A stretch of 64,000 nt of DNA from Portulaca oleracea (taxonomy: Eukaryota > Streptophyta > Magnoliopsida > Caryophyllales > Portulacaceae), in NCBI GenBank assembly GCA_029582165.1, contig CM055870.1, positions 17,548,332 through 17,612,331 of the forward strand. The letters are read 5' to 3'. Below, in pieces: positions 58,798 to 64,000 of the stretch. Made by a program: the position numbers and the translations under genes. Below the pieces are notes generated by a model. The model saw nothing but the letters and a program-made list of their open reading frames with translations. It was not told the origin of the DNA and made no database searches. Positions within the stretch are counted from its first letter, which is position 1; each line of letters begins with the position of its first letter.

Positions 58798-61700
58798 TCA
58801 TTGGCGTTGAGTGGCCCTAATAGCCTGCCATCTATCAGTATGAGTCTGGAAAGGCTCATCCCAACCCTCAACAGTTATGTCTCTAGCTGCTCGCCATCCA
58901 ATATGAATCGGCGGTAGAGGGCAGTCATCCCGTAAATGTATAAGCATGAAGTGGTTATTGTATCGCACAATTCCCTGAACTTTCGCAGGTCCCGTAAGTC
59001 TAGGCCCTCCTCTTATGGGTAATATTGATATGCATAGTTCAGCTGTCTGCGATCGTGGACCAGGAGGTGTTGACAAGAAGACCCACATCATATTCATCGT
59101 TGTCGCAGCTGGAAATAAGTCATTTGGAGCCGACATCCAATGTTCGAACGGGGCTGGCCCAGCCAAGTGGCCGTAAATCCGTGCGTGTGTCTCAAGGAAA
59201 ATCTCCTTGCTGTTAGAAAACGCAGCGAACATATGCATTTTCATTCGCCGCAACTCGGTGCTCATTGAGACCCTAGCGATTGACCACTTTTCCCGATCCG
59301 TAACACGCCTCGGCCACGCATCTGAACCCACAGTTGCCATCAGCTTCCACATCCGTCCATCCAACGACGTATGGCAGAATGAAATGTGGCAAAGCGTCCT
59401 CGAACGGGAACGGTTCTTGACACATCCGGTTGATACCTGTTGACCCCATCCCAACTGATGAAGAACTGGTTCCCTTTTTCCTTGACGAATTCGTCGTTGT
59501 CTTGCTACCCCGTCCCGATGATCGTCCCACTCAGCGCATGGGATTGCGTCGCGTTGATTTTGATGTCTTCGTCTGCCGGGCCGTGGGGGCTTGTCATGGA
59601 TCAGAATATACTCACCGTCGGATTCAACTTTCCATTGAGGACCTTACGTGTCGCACAAGCTGGTCACTCTCCGAACTCGTTGTGATTCCTCAAAATGTTC
59701 TAAGTCTGTACCTGGTGGAATATCATTTGAGCATGCAGCTTCACCATCGCCAATCACTGACAGTTGTCTCCAAAACACATTTATCCGTGTCAGCGGAATT
59801 GGCTCTCGGATCGTAAACTTCCATCATAGAACACGCGCGGAGAAGGTGGGTCCTCGACACGGTGATCGCATAAGTAGCATTCATTTTCATACCTCATCGC
59901 CAGAATCTTATTGAGCTCATACGACATAAGGTCCAACGCATGATGAGATACTCTTCCGTGCAAATTCTTAAAGAAATGAGATCGACCTAATTCCCTGTGC
60001 GTGCTCCTTGGTATTCAGCTCCCTCTTAATCTCCGTATGTTGATTCTCCAAGTGAAAGTGAATCTTCGCAAACACACGATCGAAGGTGCCTCTGAACCGC
60101 CGATATAATACTTTAGTGATGAATGCTGGCTCTCAACTCTTGAAGTGGTTGTGTTCCCCATATGAGGTACGTTGTCGGTCCAAGCACAAACAAATTTTTC
60201 CTTATGACTCAGCCACGTTCGTAAGATAATCAATTATCGGTTTGTTTTGCCCGATCCACGCGTTAACAACCTCTTTCCACTTGACATTGAAATCTCCAGC
60301 GGTCTTCGCATTTACAAGGCCGTTCGAAATGATGTTCGAAATGAAGCCCGAGTCCGAGCTTCTTGCCCCGATGGGGCGTTCACTTTGTTCTCCACATCAT
60401 TCGCATATGCCACACGCACAAAAGATGATGCACATTTGGGTAAACCCGCGACAAATTTCAACAAAGCATCCCGCTTGTCCGTCACAAACACGGATGGAAT
60501 TAAATCGGTACCCAACAATTCATACACTCTCCACAATAGCCACTCATAAGATTCCATCTTCGTCCGCATGAACGAGTAAGCTATCTGGAAGTTGCGGTTC
60601 GTCGGTGTCATGCCTACGAGCTCACATAAAGGCTACTTTGCCTTGTTTGTCTTGTACGTTGTGTCAATGAGAATGACATTTGCACGACGTAGCAACTTCA
60701 ACGAGTAAGGATGGCATAAAACACTGTGAAGCTCGTCGTCATCATAATCGACAAAGAGGCGTACCGAGTTTCGCCATGCGCAAGCATTGTCCCGCAGCCG
60801 TCCTACCATCCAATTCCTCAGTGCGCATCTTTGCCCGCACGTTGTAAACTTGCTTCATGTTTACCGCAGATGCGGAACCTAATCTTCAACGACGCGTTTG
60901 TATCGTCGCCGGTGTGCACCCGTGTTGGTCATATCCGGACATGTTCTTTCATTTCAGAGGTTAATGGATGTCCGTGGCGATGCCCTTCCTCGTACGATGA
61001 AGGCATGATTGTGCTTCCCGGTCACCGTCGCACACTCTAACTTGCCATTCCGTTTCGTTGCGAGTCCAAGCAACAATGGCGAATTTACATTGGCACGCCT
61101 TCGTTGACGTCCTCCGACGAGCCGCATCATCTAGATCGTTCAATTTGCCACGATACTTTCCGTACCTCCAAAGACTTCAAATAACACCTTAACGGACTAT
61201 CGGCATCTTTTCTCTTATCGAAGCGTCTGCAAACCTAAAACCGATTGTCGCAGCTACTCCATTGGCCCAACGCAACGCTTCAATACTCTCGAACACATTT
61301 TGCGTTACAAAATGTGAGGAGTAATCAACGCCGTCCCCGCCAAAGTCCTCCAAAAAAACCTACAAACAATAAAAACAATTATTATTAATATACTATTAAT
61401 AACTGGTATACTAATTATTCGTAATAATAATGTTAGTAGCTTCAACATTAATAAATAACAAACAATTCTAATATTAATTATCATAATAATAATATTATTA
61501 AAAAAAAACATTGTAACATAATTAACATAATAATAACAATTAACAACATTATTTACCATAATGATATTATTTTAAATAAATAAATAATACTTTTAACAAC
61601 ATTTACTAATATTGTTAATAATATCAACAACACTTATAAACAACTTGTTTTAATAATATTAATTAACATAATTTAAACATAATAATTATAATTAATAACA

Positions 61701-62145
61701 TTAAATATTAATAAAAATTTTATTTAAATAACAATATTAACAATATAAATTAGCATAATTAACATAATATAATAATAACAACAACACTTCTAAACATCTT
61801 ATTTATGATAATATGTTTTAACAAAATTACATAACAATTATAATTAACGACATTTATTACCTTAATAATATTAACATAAATAAATAAATAATATTTTTAC
61901 ATAAACAATAATATAAACATTTTATAAAAACTAAAAACAAAAACGAAAATTTTTACGGGCGACACGGTTGCGCGCCGGATCGGCGAGCCGCGGCGTTACC
62001 GTCTTGACCGTGCCGCGCCTGGCCAAATTGTAGCGCCACGATCACGCTTTTCCGGAAAAAATTTTCGTTTTATTTTTTTTTTTAAATTTAAATTTTACAA
62101 ACTAACCTCTTGTTCTTCACTTGAATTACCACCTTCTATTGACAT
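58798..62145 (-). pseudogene. MULE transposase with FAR1-type N-terminus and C-terminal OTU protease domain, broken
   Basis: Minus strand. Exon 1 is 62145-62107 (MSIEGGNSSEEQE) with a GT donor; exon 2 starts 61359 (VFLEDFGGDGVDYSSHFV). A FAR1-like zinc part lies near 61130-60960 (STKACQCKFAIVAW). The transposase core has LIDTTYKTNKAK with the first catalytic Asp (60665), MTPTNRNFQIAYSFM, PSVFVTDKRDALL with the second Asp, and TSRVESQHSSLK. Then GRVSHHALDLMSYE and IPLTRIN resemble the SWIM neighbourhood. The C-terminus is OTU-like: WTDVEADGNCGFR with the catalytic Cys (about 59333), GPAPFEHWMSAPNDL and NNHFMLIHLR with the catalytic His (about 58950). Stop TAG at 60635-60633 and several frame changes, one between 59454 and 59300, make it inactive. 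Confidence 0.85.
61360..61960. other. AT-rich intron of the MULE transposase gene
   Basis: Between the AG acceptor at 61360 and the donor at 62106 lies a long tract of AATAATATTAAC-type sequence with a GC-rich island next to exon 1. Confidence 0.6.
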
Positions 62146-62315
62146 TTTAGGTTTAATTTCTAAAATAAATCAAAATTTTAGAGAGAGAAAGAGAGGAGAG
62201 AGAGAGAGAGAGTTTTAGAGAGAAGGTGAGTTGAATTATATAAAGGGCAAAATCGTCTTTTGGGGGGGCGACATTAGTAAAAAGGGGGGCGGTAAATAGC
62301 ATTGCCCAAAACCTT

Positions 62316-64000
62316 TTCTTGGTTTCATTTATTACAAAGACTAGATGGAGGTGCCCATGTAAAACAAACATGGGTTGTAAATTGTTAGTTTTGTAAGATG
62401 GGAAGGATCTATCGTAAAAACATTCTTTACATATAAGTTATTTTTACAACTTGGAAATATTATTTTTAAGTGCACACCCAATCAAAAAATAATTTACATC
62501 CAAACCATGGGTTGTATTGACGATCTTAAAGTACTGGCTTTAGTTTTTGTACATAACTAACCAAAAGACTGGCTTTGGTTTATGTAATTGATTAACCAAA
62601 ACACAATTTACAACAAAAGGGCATGCACTGAAGGAGCTGAGTTATTTGGAAGTGTCCTTTGGCAAAAGATCCAGCCTCTTGTCTGTCAATAGTTCCTTGG
62701 ATAGTCAGGTTACACTTATTGGAGACGCAGAAACATTTTATCAAAAAATTGAACAGACCGACGCGGGATATAGTAGTTCGCTTTTGTTAGTCCGAGCTTT
62801 CTTGGTTGGCATTTGCGGGAGTAACATCTGTGATGTCAAGGACTGAATTAACGTGAAATTGAATCGTTAAGTTTTTGTTGTAGGTGTGATATGCAATCCT
62901 GAGGAGGAATATATATTCTTTGTTGCTCCAAAGAGACTGTAGACATTGCATGTCAATAGTTCCGTCCTGCATACAATAAATACTGTAAATGGCTCGCATA
63001 TGAACATGTAGTGTTACTATATCTTATATATGCTTGTTCAGCAAGTATTCTAGTAAAAATAGAGTCGTTGATGGAACTTGTAAAAAAGGGACAAAACAAG
63101 CAACTTTCACAAAGAAATGTTAATGGATCGGGGGAGCAAACCTAATTGAACCCAACATGTGTTCGTGTCCATTTTGAAGATTGTCAACAAATCCAAAAGA
63201 ACAATAACCATGAAAATTTTAATAAAAATAGAATTTCAGTCTATTGTTAATTCAACATAGACCAATATCATCAAATCTCAAGACTGAAAAAATGCAGTAG
63301 GAAAAAAAAAATCGAACTTGGAAAAAAGGGAGAAAGCAACCAAATTCCACAGAAAAATGTTAATGGAGCTGTCCGGCAGACCTAATTGAATGCAACATGT
63401 GCTTATGCCCATTTTGAAGACGGTATACTGATGGTTCCCAAAAAATCAAAATCGTAATCTAGTTCTACCAAATTTATCTCCCTATTTTCCATCCAAAAAT
63501 ATCTACCTCCATATTTTTTTAGTTTTTACCATTCCTGCTTCAGAAAGGTTATGAAGGGTAGATATTGAAAGAATTTTGGATTATTTTTTGAGAATCCTAG
63601 CAATTATTATGATTTTTTTAAAGAATAAAATAGGAAAACCATAAAAAATTAGAAAAAAAAATGGGACACATTGTAATTCCACCAAAAATCGTGGGGAGGT
63701 GTTATGCTTAGTTTTGAAATAAATACAAGTCAAAATCCACCATATTCAGCCCCTTGACTCGGTAGCGTCCCACCAGAATATAATTTTCTTCTAAGAAACA
63801 AACATTAACCAGCACTAAAAAGTAAAAATACATGAGAATCTACTAATAGAAGAGAGTGTAACTTACAAGCTGCCTACACAAAGAAAACATACAAAAGTAG
63901 CACAATACAAAATGACGAGCGTAGATGTCGAAATTGGTACCTCAATGGAAGCAACTCGTAAAAGCTGAGGGAAACAGACAGTAGTGTAGCAGTGAAGATT
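62316..64000. other. Unassigned right end; imperfect direct repeat with 240-bp offset
   Basis: No nameable gene. Two copies of a 110-bp segment lie at 63074-63183 and 63314-63423 (shared GAACTTG.AAAAAAGGGA, TTAATGGA, CAGACCTAATTGAA/CAAACCTAATTGAA and CCATTTTGAAGA). A minus-strand frame at 62787-62999 preceded by a CAG acceptor-like site (TGTATGCAG, near 62970) could be a terminal exon of an unknown gene. Confidence 0.35.

Larger units (their letters stand above)
54897..62307 (+). mobile_element. MULE (Mutator-like) transposon, 7.4 kb, MuDR-like layout, TSD AAAACCTT
   Basis: The terminal inverted repeats are diverged but recognisable. The left has CATCGCCCACCTTTTTACTA and TTGTCGCCCACC; the right, inverted, has TACCGCCCCCCTTTTTACTA and ATGTCGCCCCCCC. 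The direct repeat AAAACCTT flanks it (54889-54896, 62308-62315); the duplication could be 9 bp with one mismatch. A plant-mobile-domain gene reads inward from the left end and a FAR1/MULE-OTU transposase reads inward from the right end. They meet tail to tail with 153 bp between stops, the same plan as maize MuDR. Confidence 0.88.

Noticed and set aside
59430..60571. Plus-strand ORFs of 80-128 codons
   Set aside because: Antisense of the MULE transposase and OTU coding strand.
62646..62999. Short ORFs on both strands
   Set aside because: No family recognised; only a weak acceptor-like site on the minus strand, so no gene is called.

Overview
This is plant nuclear DNA, almost certainly from a eudicot. 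The evidence is a seven-exon host gene with GT-AG introns, tRNA-primed LTR retrotransposons, CACTA, MULE and hAT transposons, and long AT-rich intergenic stretches. The species cannot be fixed from sequence alone. The only clearly functional host gene is a complete, in-frame EXO84B-type exocyst subunit on the minus strand (46787-54153). Almost everything else is mobile DNA, much of it nested and dated by target-site duplications (TSDs) that can be read directly.

Layout. 1-1823: unassigned sequence with GGCCCA motifs, a minus-strand TATA/CCAAT promoter-like region and a degenerate tandem array. 1829-3597: a solo LTR (TSD TATAT). 4109 to about 8560: a truncated Athila-like retroelement (LTR, Asp-tRNA primer site, frameshifted gag and an acidic ORF). 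8688-10060: a hAT transposase pseudogene (minus). 10060-17500: mostly empty, with unknown ORFs, a second degenerate array, a MITE with a 9-bp TSD and an LTR-like segment. 17509-21807: a Copia element with identical-length 162-bp LTRs and TSD CAAAT. Its gag has been replaced by an antisense piece of a host PLP-homeostasis (YggS/PROSC) gene that still has its splice sites.

23443-45513 is a solo LTR (TSD TAGGC) split by a 20.8-kb CACTA transposon (24050-44895, TSD AAA). The CACTA carries degenerate TNPD- and TNPA-type genes. It was itself invaded by a truncated Athila/Tat-like Gypsy element (26571-30967), a MITE-like inverted repeat, a 1.67-kb solo LTR (TSD AGTTC), a 3.16-kb solo LTR (TSD TATAT) and an LTR-like fragment.

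54897-62307, about 0.74 kb upstream of the EXO84B start codon, is a MULE built like MuDR. A plant-mobile-domain gene (+) and a FAR1/MULE transposase fused to an OTU protease domain (-) converge tail to tail, and both are degenerate. The last 1.7 kb holds no gene I can name.

Main hunt results: (1) at least seven distinct LTRs each carry their own short palindrome, repeated 4 to 10 times just upstream of the TATA box; (2) a Copia carries a host gene fragment with introns retained because it lies antisense; (3) the CACTA and the MULE, from different superfamilies, share a homologous non-coding block upstream of their coding genes. No tRNA, rRNA or CRISPR array was seen.
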